A DNA stretch of 64,000 nt from Cyanobacteria bacterium UBA2855 (GCA_002350725.1 DEFJ01000024.1:27900-91899); one strand, 5' to 3'; positions 8,109 to 17,388 are shown, counted from the first letter of the stretch. Notes: a model not told the origin generated them from the letters alone. Made by a program: numbers and translations.

Positions 8109-9653
8109 ATGAGAAGATTTGTAGCGGCACTTTTTGCCTTAATGATGACAGTACAAAGCGCAAGTGCAATGAACGTAGATGCATTTTTAGATAAACATTT
8201 AACACCGGTATCAAATTTTGTATCCGATATAATATTTTTCCCAATAAATATTGGCGGGACATCAATTCCATTAGTAATATTATGGATATTATTCGGAGGA
8301 GTATTTTTTGCATTATATCTCAGAGGTATTGCCGTATGGGGATTACCTGAATCCTTTAGAATTTTAAGCACACCGGCACAAAAAAATTCCGACGGCGGGG
8401 GAGAAGTTTCTCCTCTACAATCTTTGATGACAGCATTATCAGGAACAATCGGACTAGGGAGTATCGCAGGTGTTGCAATTTCTATCTCAATAGGCGGACC
8501 CGGTGCGGTATTTTGGATGTTTATCGGGGCATTATTAGGTATGGCACTGAAATTTGTCGAGGCAGCTCTGGCAATAAAATACAGAAGATTTAACCTTGAC
8601 GGTTCAATTTCCGGAGGTCCGATGCATTATATGGCACACGGTTTGACAAGAAAGAAAATGAGATGGTTAGGACAACCGTTATCCGTAATTTTTGCTATAT
8701 TGTGTATCGGCGCAGGTCTTGCCGGGGGTAATATGATTCAAATAAATCAAACAGCACAGCAAATAGTGAACGTAACCGGCGGTGCAGAAGGATTTATGGG
8801 CGATAAGATGTGGTTAGTCGGCTTAATTACTGCTATTGTTTTAGGCATAATTATAATCGGTGGGATAAAACAAATTGCAAAAGTTGCAGAAAAAGTTATT
8901 CCGTTTATGTGTGTACTTTATGTTGTGGGCGGGATATTTGTCGTAGCTTTTAATTATCACAATTTACATCACGCATTTTCCGTAATATGCCATGAGGCAT
9001 TCCATCCGAGCGCGGCATATGGCGGATTTGTTGGAGTAATTATTGCAGGTTTAAGACGCTCGGTTCAAACAAATGAAGCAGGTACAGGCTCTGCGCCTAT
9101 CGCTTATGCAACCGCACAAACTAAAGAACCGATTTCTCTTGGTTTTGTATCTTTAACAGAGCCTCTTTTTACAGGTTTAATTTGTTTATTAACCGCAACA
9201 ATAATTATTATTACAAATTCATATATCGGTGTTGAGGGTGTAAACGGAATACAATTAACATCTAACGGATTTAAAACAGTATTTAGTTGGTTTCCGTACG
9301 TGTTGGCAGTAGTTGTGGTACTTTTTGCGGTTACCACAATACTTTCATGGGCATATTACTCTTTAAAGGCATGGAATTTCCTTGTTGGCGAAGGAAAGAA
9401 AAGAACATTGATTTTCCAATTTATATTTTTGGCATTCACAATTATAGGTTCTGTTATGAATGTAAGTTCAGTAATTAACCTAACTGATGCAATGATGATT
9501 GGAATGTCCATTCCGAACTTAATAGCAATGTATATTTTGGCACCTGAAATAAAGAAAGATTTGGCTGAATACTGCAGAAAACACAGAATAGGAAAACTTA
9601 TAAACAGAGATTGGCTTAAAACCGTTCCTGTTAGTGTTGAGGAGGAAAAATAA
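8109..9653 (+). CDS. alanine/glycine:cation symporter family (AGCS) transporter
   Basis: This 514-residue polytopic membrane protein has the AGCS signatures SLMTALSGTIGLGSIAGVAISISIGGPGAVFWM, FVEAALAIKYR, SGGPMHYM and RRSVQTNEAGTGSAPIAYATAQTKEP. About ten hydrophobic helices are visible. The family imports alanine or glycine with Na+ (or H+). It starts with what looks like a cleavable signal peptide (RRFVAALFALMMTVQSASA), unusual for bacterial AGCS proteins but also seen in some Gram-negative members. AAAGGA precedes the ATG. The gene overlaps the next by one base (TAATG), implying translational coupling to the ACT-domain protein. Confidence 0.9.
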   Translation: MRRFVAALFALMMTVQSASAMNVDAFLDKHLTPVSNFVSDIIFFPINIGGTSIPLVILWILFGGVFFALYLRGIAVWGLPESFRILSTPAQKNSDGGGEVSPLQSLMTALSGTIGLGSIAGVAISISIGGPGAVFWMFIGALLGMALKFVEAALAIKYRRFNLDGSISGGPMHYMAHGLTRKKMRWLGQPLSVIFAILCIGAGLAGGNMIQINQTAQQIVNVTGGAEGFMGDKMWLVGLITAIVLGIIIIGGIKQIAKVAEKVIPFMCVLYVVGGIFVVAFNYHNLHHAFSVICHEAFHPSAAYGGFVGVIIAGLRRSVQTNEAGTGSAPIAYATAQTKEPISLGFVSLTEPLFTGLICLLTATIIIITNSYIGVEGVNGIQLTSNGFKTVFSWFPYVLAVVVVLFAVTTILSWAYYSLKAWNFLVGEGKKRTLIFQFIFLAFTIIGSVMNVSSVINLTDAMMIGMSIPNLIAMYILAPEIKKDLAEYCRKHRIGKLINRDWLKTVPVSVEEEK

Positions 9654-9931
9654 TGTCGGAACAACAAATTATAGTTACGGTACAAGGTGTAGATAAAGTC
9701 GGTATTGTTGCAACAGTAACCTCTGTTTTAGCAAAATATGAAGTTAATATTGAAGATATAAAGCAAACTTTAATGCAAGGACATTTCGTCATGTTTATGC
9801 TGGGAAATATCGAGAAATCAAAATTTTCTTTTAAAGAAATAAAAGACGCGTTAACAAAAACCGGCGAAGAGTTGGGGATGGAAATTTGGGTTCAACGTAA
9901 GGAAATAGTTGATAATATGCACATAATTTAA
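9653..9931 (+). CDS. ACT domain protein (UPF0237 type)
   Basis: The 92-residue protein is a single ACT domain: IIVTVQGVDKVGIVATVTSVLAKYEVNIEDIKQTL, then FVMFMLGNI and MEIWVQRKEIVDNMHII. This fits the UPF0237 family of stand-alone ACT proteins, which are thought to sense amino acids. The start codon shares a base with the symporter's stop (GGAGGAAAAATAATG). I infer a regulatory or sensing role tied to amino-acid uptake. A strong hairpin follows at 9960. Confidence 0.88.
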   Translation: MSEQQIIVTVQGVDKVGIVATVTSVLAKYEVNIEDIKQTLMQGHFVMFMLGNIEKSKFSFKEIKDALTKTGEELGMEIWVQRKEIVDNMHII

Positions 9932-9959
9932 AAATTATTATACTTTGTAAATATTTACG

Positions 9960-9987
9960 AAAAGTTTCCATTTTTTGGAAACTTTTT
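9960..9987 (+). terminator. terminator after the ACT-domain gene
   Basis: AAAAGTTTCCA (9960-9970) pairs with TGGAAACTTTT (9976-9986) around a T-rich loop, and a T-run closes it. The next gene's -10 box begins two bases later, so the terminator and the promoter for 10001 are packed together. Confidence 0.65.
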
Positions 9988-9988
9988 G

Positions 9989-9994
9989 TATAAT
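9989..9994 (+). promoter_or_regulatory. -10 box six bases before the start codon (leaderless promoter)
   Basis: TATAAT at 9989-9994 is followed by six bases and then the ATG at 10001. Transcription would normally begin about 7 nt after the box, that is at the start codon itself. No Shine-Dalgarno sequence is present. Confidence 0.45.
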
Positions 9995-10000
9995 TAGATT

Positions 10001-10819
10001 ATGAAGAGAATATTATTTTTAGGATTGGCACTAACGTTATGTTGTAATTATGCTTTATCAGAAGAAGCAATTAATTCTGATATCACCGAATTACGCCCAA
10101 AAGCAGAAGTCGAAGTAAAAGAAAGTCCAAAAACAGAAACAAATGAAAACAATAAAGTTGAAGTTAAAGAAACTTCTAAAACAGAAGTTGAACAAAATTC
10201 CGCAACAAAAACAGAAAACAACATAAAAGTTGAAGTTGAAGAAACTTCTAAAACAGAAACAGATGAAAACAACAAATCAGAAACATCTGAAAAAGAAAAT
10301 GAAAATGATATTGTACCGTTAAAGCTTGATGCTGAAATGCCGGTAATACACGATGATGAAGGAAAAGAACGAAGCAAAGATATAAAAACATACGTAGTAC
10401 CTGAAAAGTTTGATGCAGCACCTATTAAAAAAGATAATACTCCAATGTTAAAACCTCTGATTTTAAATGCAGAAGACGGAAATATAAGAGAGGAAGTCCC
10501 TGTTGGTGTAGAGCATAAAAACATCTTAAAAACCGGTACAGACCCGAACGGTTACACGGATATAACTTCAGAAGAAAAAGAAAAAGCTCAAGAACCGGAG
10601 AACCCTAAAGAAGATAAACCTGTTAATTTTGAAACAAATAATTCTGCCAACACAGCAGAAGAAAAAGAAGTTGGTGCTATATATTTAGATTTTAGTAATA
10701 TCAAAAAGAATAAGGATAGCTTGAATAGCCTAAAACAGCCTCCGGTAAAATTAATCAAAGACGATGATATGCAAATTCAAGACTCTCAACCTATTCCAAG
10801 CTCAATAAAGGTTTTTTAA
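10001..10819 (+). CDS. secreted low-complexity acidic/lysine-rich protein
   Basis: The 272-residue protein starts with a signal peptide (MKRILFLGLALTLCCNYALS, cleavage likely after ALS). A Glu/Lys/Thr-rich disordered region (about 28-100) follows, with imperfect repeats of KVEVKETSKTE/KTETDENNK. The C-terminal part has scattered Pro-rich segments such as VVPEKFDAAPIKKDNTPMLKP. No folded domain is recognisable. It may be a periplasmic or envelope linker protein. The gene lacks a ribosome-binding site and has a TATAAT box 6 nt before ATG. Confidence 0.65.
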   Translation: MKRILFLGLALTLCCNYALSEEAINSDITELRPKAEVEVKESPKTETNENNKVEVKETSKTEVEQNSATKTENNIKVEVEETSKTETDENNKSETSEKENENDIVPLKLDAEMPVIHDDEGKERSKDIKTYVVPEKFDAAPIKKDNTPMLKPLILNAEDGNIREEVPVGVEHKNILKTGTDPNGYTDITSEEKEKAQEPENPKEDKPVNFETNNSANTAEEKEVGAIYLDFSNIKKNKDSLNSLKQPPVKLIKDDDMQIQDSQPIPSSIKVF

Positions 10820-10886
10820 CTACCCGTTGCATAGATAGGATAGTCTAAACAAAGCATAGTGTGCAAGGTAATTCACTAAATAAATT

Positions 10887-11951
10887 CTAAAATATTTCAT
10901 TCTCGTCTATTGCAACTTCCGTTACCGTTGAATAGGCTGAAGGAAGAATAAATGTAATTTTACCAAAATCCGCTTTTTTATCCATTTTCATTACTTTTAA
11001 AAGTTTTTCCGGCGGAAAATCAGGGATATTCTTAAATTTAAACTTTTCTAAAATATCATCGGCAAAATATCTGTAATTTTTGTCAATCATATCACGCTTC
11101 AAAGCGAGTTCAAAAGCAAATTTTAAACCCTTCACAACCGCCTCTCCATGGGTATATTTTTTGTAATTAGTTAATTTTTCAACGGCATGCCCGTATGTAT
11201 GTCCAAGATTAAGGATTTTTCTCAATCCGTTTTCTTTTTCATCCTGCTCTACCACAGAAATTTTTAATTTTATACAACACTCAACCAATTTTTCCAAAAC
11301 CGGAAGATTACGTATATTAATTTTTTCAGTGTTATCTCGTAAAAAATTAGTAAAGTTCAAATTTTCATCAGAATTACAACTGTTTTCAATAAAAGCATAC
11401 TTAACAACTTCACCTAATCCGCTTTTATATTGTCTAATATCCAAAGTTTTTAGGAAGTTCAAATTTATTAAAACAGCCTTCGGCTGATAAAAACTGCCGA
11501 TTAAATTTTTCCCGTATTTAGTATCTATTGCAACTTTACCGCCGACAGAACTGTCAACACAGGCAAGTAGGGTAGTCGGGACTTGAATATAATCAATTCC
11601 TCGCATATAAGTAGAGGCAACAAAACCCGCAATATCACCAACAACACCGCCGCCTATTGCAATAATGGCATCCTTTCTTGTAAGCTGCATTTTTAAAGCT
11701 CGTTCGGTAATTTTTTTGTAGTTATTTATATTTTTCTCTTGCTCTCCGTCTTTTAAAACAAATTTTTCAGACTTATCAAACCCGAGAATTTTTCCGTACA
11801 GCTTATCCACTTTTTGTGAAATCACAACAAGGTATTTTTGACCGCGAATATGAGATAATATTTTTGATTTTAGGTTCTCAATTTTATCTTGTTCAATTAA
11901 TATAGGATAGGTTTTTTCCTGCGTTGGAATTTTTACTTCTATATCTATCAT
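10887..11951 (-). CDS. aroB: 3-dehydroquinate synthase
   Basis: This 354-residue protein has the AroB core IAIGGGVVGDIAGFVASTYMRGIDYIQVPTTLLACVDSSVGGKVAID, followed by GKNLIGSFYQPKAV. Zinc and active-site residues are recognisable in LGHTYGHAVEKL and YTHGEAV. It converts DAHP to 3-dehydroquinate, the second step of the shikimate pathway, in the cytoplasm. It overlaps the upstream aroK by 4 bp (ATGA), so the pair is translationally coupled. The length is normal. Confidence 0.95.
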   Translation of the reverse strand: MIDIEVKIPTQEKTYPILIEQDKIENLKSKILSHIRGQKYLVVISQKVDKLYGKILGFDKSEKFVLKDGEQEKNINNYKKITERALKMQLTRKDAIIAIGGGVVGDIAGFVASTYMRGIDYIQVPTTLLACVDSSVGGKVAIDTKYGKNLIGSFYQPKAVLINLNFLKTLDIRQYKSGLGEVVKYAFIENSCNSDENLNFTNFLRDNTEKINIRNLPVLEKLVECCIKLKISVVEQDEKENGLRKILNLGHTYGHAVEKLTNYKKYTHGEAVVKGLKFAFELALKRDMIDKNYRYFADDILEKFKFKNIPDFPPEKLLKVMKMDKKADFGKITFILPSAYSTVTEVAIDENEIF

Positions 11952-12454
11952 TCAATCACCCTTAAAATTTCTTGCGCAACTTCATTTGGAGATTTATTAT
12001 CCGTCACAACAGTAACGTCCGCTTTTTCGTAATTTTTTTCTCTGAGTTTCATTATATCCTGTATTCTGCTTTTTGAAAAATTTTTACGTAATAAAGGTCT
12101 GTGCACTTCATTTTTTATTCTCTCATATATTTTATCTGCCGAGGTCTTTAGATATATAACCGTACAATTTTTCAAAATTAATTCGCGGTTTTCTTCGCTT
12201 TCAAATGCACCTCCGCCCAGTGATAATATAATTTTATCTTTGTTAACGACTAATTTTATTTTATCTGATTCAAGCATTCTAAAATGTGGTTCACCAAATT
12301 TAAGAAAAATTTCGGAAATTTTTTTGCCGGTTGATTTTTCAATTTCTTCATCCAAATCAATAGCCGAATATCCATTGGCAATTTTGCTCAACTCTTTTGC
12401 GGTTGTTGTTTTTCCACAACCCATCATTCCTATTAAAGCGACATTTTTTTTCAT
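11948..12454 (-). CDS. aroK: shikimate kinase
   Basis: About 168 residues starting MKKNVALIGMMGCGKTTTAKELS with a P-loop. The shikimate-binding motifs include LDEEIEKSTGKKISEIF and FRMLESDKI, the LGGGAF segment, and the lid arginines in HRPLL. It phosphorylates shikimate with ATP. The start at 12454 is preferred over an upstream in-frame ATG at 12472, because the MKKN start aligns with the family and a TACAAT -10-like box ends 7 nt before it. It is divergent from the metallophosphoesterase and coupled to aroB. Confidence 0.93.
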   Translation of the reverse strand: MKKNVALIGMMGCGKTTTAKELSKIANGYSAIDLDEEIEKSTGKKISEIFLKFGEPHFRMLESDKIKLVVNKDKIILSLGGGAFESEENRELILKNCTVIYLKTSADKIYERIKNEVHRPLLRKNFSKSRIQDIMKLREKNYEKADVTVVTDNKSPNEVAQEILRVIE

Positions 12455-12460
12455 AACTGA

Positions 12461-12488
12461 ATTGTACAACAAATATTTGTCATATAAT
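12461..12488. promoter_or_regulatory. overlapping divergent leaderless-type promoters
   Basis: On the minus strand TACAAT (12466-12461) lies 6 nt before the aroK ATG. On the plus strand TATAAT (12483-12488) lies 6 nt before the phosphoesterase ATG at 12495. Only 40 bp separate the two start codons, so neither mRNA can have a normal leader if these boxes are used. Confidence 0.45.
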
Positions 12489-12494
12489 ATACAT

Positions 12495-13277
12495 ATGAAA
12501 ATTTTTTCTTACGCAATAATTTTATTATTTATAATATTTGCCATATGGGCAATTTTTATTGAACCATATATTCTGAAAATCACAAAATATGTCGTTGAAA
12601 ACAAAGACCTTTCAGGAATGCGAATTGTATTTGCCTCGGATTTTCACATTAAACCATACGAAAGAGGCAGACTGAGCAAAATTATATCAGAAATAAACAA
12701 TCAAAAACCTGACTTAATACTTTTGGGCGGAGATTACGTAAGCGGACATAAACCAACAATGACAATGAGGTCGAATAAAATTGCGGCTGAACTAAATAAC
12801 CTTAAATCAAAATACGGCGTATATGCAGTAATGGGTAATCATGACGGTTGGCAGGGCAAATATCAAATAATAAAAGATTTAGAACAAAATGGTATTACGG
12901 TTTTAGAAAACGCTAATAAAGATTTTGGACTATTTACCGTGGCAGGAGTAGAAGACATTCAAACAGGCAATCCTAATGTTGAAAAAGCACTTTTGGGAGC
13001 AGGAAAAAATATTATATTATTAACTCATAATCCCGATATATTTCCGCAAATACCAGAAAATGTTACCCTTGTTCTTGCAGGACACCTGCATGGCGGACAA
13101 GTAAATATTCCCGGACGCGGGAATTTTATAATTCCGTCTAAATATGGTAAAAAATATTTGTACGGCGAAGTTAAAGAACACAACAAAACGCTTTTCACAA
13201 GCAAAGGTCTTGGAACAAGCATATTACCGATACGTTTTAACTGTCCGCCGGAAATTGTTGTTATAGATTTTAAATAA
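12495..13277 (+). CDS. metallophosphoesterase with N-terminal membrane anchor
   Basis: The 260-residue protein has one N-terminal transmembrane helix (residues ~3-22) and then a calcineurin-like phosphoesterase domain. Metal-binding motifs are ASDFHI, LLGGDYV, VMGNHDG, TVAGVED and AGHLHGGQV. This matches the YaeI/YkuE-type membrane-anchored phosphoesterases that act on phospholipid-like substrates (family knowledge). The start is set at 12495 because the hydrophobic anchor begins there and the upstream extension overlaps aroK on the other strand. It is convergent with the DUF212 gene, 3 bp apart. Confidence 0.88.
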   Translation: MKIFSYAIILLFIIFAIWAIFIEPYILKITKYVVENKDLSGMRIVFASDFHIKPYERGRLSKIISEINNQKPDLILLGGDYVSGHKPTMTMRSNKIAAELNNLKSKYGVYAVMGNHDGWQGKYQIIKDLEQNGITVLENANKDFGLFTVAGVEDIQTGNPNVEKALLGAGKNIILLTHNPDIFPQIPENVTLVLAGHLHGGQVNIPGRGNFIIPSKYGKKYLYGEVKEHNKTLFTSKGLGTSILPIRFNCPPEIVVIDFK

Positions 13278-13280
13278 AAA

Positions 13281-13763
13281 TTACAACAAACCGATTACGA
13301 TATTATGTAATATCAAATATTTATGGAAAAATATCGCAAATAATACTCCAAATGTTGCTCCGACAACAACTTCAAACGGAGTATGCCCAAGTAATTCTTT
13401 TAACTTGCCGCCAATAGCCTGAACATCATTATTATAAAAATCTTCCATCATTCTGTTAAGACAAGCCGCCGTTTTACCTGCCGCACGACGGATTCCCGCA
13501 GCATCATACATTGTCACAAGAGCAAGCGCAAATGAAATTGCAAAATACAAGGATTCCCAACCTGCAATTAATCCGACGGATGTCGCAACACCCATGACAC
13601 CTGCAGAGTGTGCGCTTGGCATCCCTCCTGTTGTTGTAAATATTTTAAAATTTATTTTTCTTGATTTAATTATAAAAATACAAAACTTTATAACCTGTGC
13701 AAAAAATGCTGCTAATAAACCGGTAGCTAAAACTTCATAACTGTTATTTGATAAAGTAATCAT
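13281..13763 (-). CDS. divergent PAP2 family protein (DUF212)
   Basis: A 160-residue membrane protein with four hydrophobic segments and the family motifs TTGGMPSAHSAGVMGVATSVGL and MYDAAGIRRAAGKTAACLN. These resemble the KxxxxxxRP/PSGH/SRxxxxxHxxxD layout of acid phosphatases and are typical of the DUF212/divergent PAP2 family. It may dephosphorylate a lipid pyrophosphate. It overlaps the polyprenyl synthase gene by 4 bp, which supports a link to isoprenoid lipid metabolism. Confidence 0.88.
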   Translation of the reverse strand: MITLSNNSYEVLATGLLAAFFAQVIKFCIFIIKSRKINFKIFTTTGGMPSAHSAGVMGVATSVGLIAGWESLYFAISFALALVTMYDAAGIRRAAGKTAACLNRMMEDFYNNDVQAIGGKLKELLGHTPFEVVVGATFGVLFAIFFHKYLILHNIVIGLL

Positions 13764-14659
13764 TCTTTAATTCTCGCTCTCTTCTTGATACCGGATATTA
13801 TCTCAACCAAAACATCCGATTTTATATCAGACTTGTCAATGATATCATAACATTCTTTCAAAAGGCAAGCAAGTTTACATTTTGACTCCTCTAATCCGTA
13901 CAACATAACATATGTCAGCTTATCAGCATCCTTATCTTTCCCGATTGTTTTTCCCATTTCTTCAAAGGTTGATATTTCGTCCAAAATATCGTCACTAATT
14001 TGAAAAGCTACCCCTAATTTTTGAGCAAATTCTGTTATTTTTTCCAAATCATCTTCTTTTGCCCCTGCAATAATTGCACCTGTTCTAAGCGGTAACTTAA
14101 ATAAATCGGCGGTTTTATGAGTATGGATAAAATCCAAAAGTTCTTCAGGTTTCATACCAAAAGCATTATTTTTCCAATTTTTCTCAGCTTCAATATCTGC
14201 AACCTGCCCTCCTATAACCCCGTATGCGCCTGCATATTTTACATATTCTTCCATAATTTTAACTAATTTTTCAGCACCCAAATTTTTTGAATTTTTCAAA
14301 ATTACCTGAGGAGCGAATGAAATTAGAGCATCACCGGCAAGCACGGCATTGGCTTCTCCAAAAACCTTATGATTTGTCGGTTTACCGCGGCGAAAATCGT
14401 CATTATCCATACACGGTAAATCGTCATGTATAAGGGTTTGAGCGTGAAGCATTTCTATTGCGCAAGCCGTCGGAATTGCATCTTCAATATTTCCGCCGAA
14501 CATACGACAGCTTTCCAAACACATTATCGGGCGTAATCTTTTCCCCGGTAACGTGACTGTATATTTCATTGCCTTAAAAATATCTTGCGGAAAATCATTT
14601 TCCGGCATATACTCATCAAGTTTTTTGTTTATTAATTCAATGTATTCACTTAAGTTCAT
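13760..14659 (-). CDS. ispA: polyprenyl (farnesyl/geranylgeranyl) diphosphate synthase
   Basis: The 299-residue protein has both aspartate-rich motifs of trans-prenyl synthases: first DDLPCMDNDD with RRGKPTNHKVFG behind it, second DDILDE. GKRLRP near residue 36 binds the pyrophosphate. Length and sequence fit the FPP/GGPP synthase (IspA/CrtE) group; chain length cannot be fixed by eye. The ATG overlaps the rsgA stop by one base, and the gene is coupled to DUF212 downstream. Confidence 0.9.
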   Translation of the reverse strand: MNLSEYIELINKKLDEYMPENDFPQDIFKAMKYTVTLPGKRLRPIMCLESCRMFGGNIEDAIPTACAIEMLHAQTLIHDDLPCMDNDDFRRGKPTNHKVFGEANAVLAGDALISFAPQVILKNSKNLGAEKLVKIMEEYVKYAGAYGVIGGQVADIEAEKNWKNNAFGMKPEELLDFIHTHKTADLFKLPLRTGAIIAGAKEDDLEKITEFAQKLGVAFQISDDILDEISTFEEMGKTIGKDKDADKLTYVMLYGLEESKCKLACLLKECYDIIDKSDIKSDVLVEIISGIKKRARIKE

Positions 14660-15657
14660 TATTCTTCCTCGTTATCAATTTCTTTATAAACTCTTTGTTT
14701 CAAATTATTCCTTGCACTAAGACGTTTTCTTTCTGAGATTTTTGCAACGGATTTGTTGTTAATAAATTTTTTGTTGTTTTCAACTTTTCTGCCTTCGTAT
14801 TTAACTTTTTCTTTGTACGTTTTTGCTTCCTGAACAAATTCCAAATAGCTTTCGTATCTTGAATCGTCAATATCTGCAAAATGTTCTAAGACATTACAAC
14901 CGTCCTCATTAATATGTAAACAATCACTATATTTACAACCATCTCTTAGCGGAATAAATTCTTCAAACAATAAATCTACATCCGCCGGCATTAAAAAATC
15001 AAATTTAACATTACTAAAACCGGGAGTATCAACTATGCTTGATGTTTCACTGATTTTTATAATTTCACAGTGCCTTGTAGTATGGGTACCGTGCATCAAT
15101 TTATCACTAACGGCTTTTGTACGCAATTTAAATGACGGATTAATTGCATTAATTAAACTGGATTTACCGACACCGGAGTTTCCGCACAGGACACTGATTT
15201 TGTCCTCTAATAAGTCTTGAAAAGCCTTTATTCCCTGATGTTCTGTTGCGGATGTAAAAACTATCTTAAAGCCTAACGGTTTGTATATTTCTATTATTCG
15301 TGTTATTAAATCTTCTTCACACTCCAAATCTTCTTTGTTAAAACACAAAACCGTCGGAATACTATAATATTTTGCAAGAGCGATATATCTGTTAAGCTGA
15401 AGTAAATTCAAATCCGGCTGCTTTAGAGCAGAAACAACAATTATTTGATCAATATTAGCAACGCTTGGCCGAGCAATATAATTTTTTCTCGGGTAAATTT
15501 TTTCAATATGTCCGTTATTAAACTCGACAAAATCTCCTACAAGAATTTTTTCTTTTTGTTTTTTAAGAACTTCTCTTACTTTGCATTCAAAATTTTCTCC
15601 GCCTGACATGACGTAGTAAAAATCCGAATGTATCTTGTAAATTTGCCCTTTTGTCAT
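14659..15657 (-). CDS. rsgA: ribosome small subunit-dependent GTPase A
   Basis: This 332-residue protein has an N-terminal OB domain and then the circularly permuted GTPase motifs: FNKEDL (G4), TSATEHQGI (G5-like), GNSGVGKSSLINAI (G1), GTHTTRH (G2) and VDTPGFSNV (G3). The zinc-binding C-terminal site is C-x4-C-x-H-x5-C (CKYSDCLHINEDGC). RsgA helps late 30S maturation. The last ~40 residues are basic and could contact rRNA. A TAGTAT box lies 9 nt before the ATG. It heads a run with ispA and DUF212. Confidence 0.94.
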   Translation of the reverse strand: MTKGQIYKIHSDFYYVMSGGENFECKVREVLKKQKEKILVGDFVEFNNGHIEKIYPRKNYIARPSVANIDQIIVVSALKQPDLNLLQLNRYIALAKYYSIPTVLCFNKEDLECEEDLITRIIEIYKPLGFKIVFTSATEHQGIKAFQDLLEDKISVLCGNSGVGKSSLINAINPSFKLRTKAVSDKLMHGTHTTRHCEIIKISETSSIVDTPGFSNVKFDFLMPADVDLLFEEFIPLRDGCKYSDCLHINEDGCNVLEHFADIDDSRYESYLEFVQEAKTYKEKVKYEGRKVENNKKFINNKSVAKISERKRLSARNNLKQRVYKEIDNEEE

Positions 15658-15697
15658 ATTAAAAGAATACTACAAAAATAAAATTTAATAGCAAATT

Positions 15698-16723
15698 CTA
15701 TACTATTCTGCACATTTTTTCACCTTTTAATGCTTCTTTAATATTGATTATATTTTGATTTAGCGTTGTATCAATATATTCACTAGTCATTGAGGCTATT
15801 CGAGGAGTTATAATGACATTCGGATATTGTCTAAATTTTTCTATATAATTTGTATGCTCAAAACATTCCAATCTGGTCATAATATGTTCTGACAATAGTT
15901 TACAACTTTTACAACTGTCCTCACAAGGAACAATATCCAATGCCAAACCTTTTATCTTACCATTTGATAAGTATTTATCCAATGCATCAAATTCGATTAA
16001 TTCAGCTTGCGCGATACTTATAAAATAAAAATTATCCTTACAATTCTCAAAAAATTGTTCATCAAATACATGGAAATTTTCCGGAGTATAGTTTAAGTGA
16101 ACAGAAATAATATCTGAATTTCTTGCAAGTTCATCAAGCGGCATATATTTAACACCATACATATCTTTTAATTGCTGTTTTGGTTTTGAATCACTTGCAA
16201 TAATATTCATTCCAAAAACTTTTGCATATTCGCAAACTTTCATCCCGACAAAATCTGTTCCGACAAGTCCTAACGTAATTTTAGATAAATCTGTTCCGAT
16301 ATAATTTTCATTGAAATCTTCGGTAAATCTTGAAACACTCGATGCCGTTTTAATTTTTCTCACAAGCGCAATAATTAGTCCTATCGTGTACTGAGCGGCA
16401 CTTTGCCCATTGTCGTGTACAGTATTTACGACAGCAATATTTTTTTCACAACACTCATTTAGGGATATGTTATCATAATTAGGAGTTCTAACAGAAATCA
16501 CTCGCAAATTTTTAAATTTATCCAAAATGTTTTTTGTAATAAAGGAATTTTTTCCAACACTTATAATTATTGAATTTTCCAAAATATCATCGGATATAGT
16601 ATTTACAAATTCGTCATTTAACGCCTGTTCGTAATAAATCAGATTATACCCTTCTATGTTTTTCTTTTCTAAAATTTTTTTCTCCATAGATTTGGTTTCA
16701 AAAATCAAAATATCCAATACCAT
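15698..16723 (-). CDS. D-2-hydroxyacid dehydrogenase-like protein with altered catalytic residues
   Basis: The 341-residue protein follows the D-isomer 2-hydroxyacid dehydrogenase layout: an N-terminal flavodoxin-like half, a Rossmann core with GLVGTDFVGMKVCEYAKVFG, and the C-terminal return. The usual catalytic Arg (in NTARG) is Gln in SIAQAELIE, and the usual catalytic His (TPHxA) is Arg in ITPRIASMT. DIVPCED follows, and the protein has a CEDSCKSCKL cysteine cluster. It may bind NAD without classical turnover, or act on something else. GGAG precedes the ATG. Confidence 0.75.
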   Translation of the reverse strand: MVLDILIFETKSMEKKILEKKNIEGYNLIYYEQALNDEFVNTISDDILENSIIISVGKNSFITKNILDKFKNLRVISVRTPNYDNISLNECCEKNIAVVNTVHDNGQSAAQYTIGLIIALVRKIKTASSVSRFTEDFNENYIGTDLSKITLGLVGTDFVGMKVCEYAKVFGMNIIASDSKPKQQLKDMYGVKYMPLDELARNSDIISVHLNYTPENFHVFDEQFFENCKDNFYFISIAQAELIEFDALDKYLSNGKIKGLALDIVPCEDSCKSCKLLSEHIMTRLECFEHTNYIEKFRQYPNVIITPRIASMTSEYIDTTLNQNIINIKEALKGEKMCRIV

Positions 16724-16848
16724 AATTTATCTCCGTAACTGATTTCTTATTATTTTTATAACTCGCAATAATATTTTTCTCATTAGCTAACAGGAGAATA
16801 TTTACAAATAAGCATATAATATTTGATTTTGCAGATAATAAAAAGGTA

Positions 16849-17388
16849 TTATATATTTTTACCCATATTGTATGCTTGCTCTAACAAATCTTTTCTGCCC
16901 AAAACATCATTAGAATTGTCAAGTCCGCCGGCTTCAAGGTATCCTTTTAATTCTAAATCACTAAAACAAGCAACCCATCCGTTTATTCCGTTTAAAACCG
17001 TTTGAATAACACCTTTTGATGAATCAGCAGATGTTGTAATCACATAAGTTTCTGAAAAATTTTTGCCGGTAGCAAATAAAGAATTTGCTCTGTCTATAAG
17101 TGTTTTCATTTGTCCTGACATTTCATAGTAATAAATCGGAGTTGCCCAAACAATTACATCGGCATCTTTCATTTTTAAGGTAATTTCATTGGCATCATCG
17201 TCAATAACGCATTTGCCGAGTTTTTGACATGCTAAACAACCTCTGCAAAAGTTAATTTCTTTATCCTTTAATGTTACAAATTCAACCTCGTGACCCGAAT
17301 CACGCGCACCGCGTTCTGTTTCGTGTGCAAGAATTTCCGAATTTGCATTATTTCGTAAACTTGTTGAGATTATCATAACTTTTTTCAT
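16849..17388 (-). CDS. NAD(P)H-dependent FMN reductase / flavodoxin-family protein
   Basis: A 179-residue flavodoxin-fold protein with KVMIISTSLRNNANSEILAHE (FMN phosphate loop) and the FMN-contact segment VIVWATPIYYYEMSGQMKTLIDRANSL. A CRGCLACQKLGKC cysteine motif is also present, typical of the iron-sulfur-flavoprotein-like NADPH-dependent FMN reductases of anaerobes. It probably passes electrons from NAD(P)H through FMN to an unknown acceptor. AAGGGG precedes the ATG. Confidence 0.87.
   Translation of the reverse strand: MKKVMIISTSLRNNANSEILAHETERGARDSGHEVEFVTLKDKEINFCRGCLACQKLGKCVIDDDANEITLKMKDADVIVWATPIYYYEMSGQMKTLIDRANSLFATGKNFSETYVITTSADSSKGVIQTVLNGINGWVACFSDLELKGYLEAGGLDNSNDVLGRKDLLEQAYNMGKNI

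Noticed and set aside
10048..10524. Minus-strand frame opposite the secreted low-complexity gene
   Set aside because: It mirrors the repeated GAA/AAA codons of the plus-strand gene. The signal peptide of the latter supports the plus strand.
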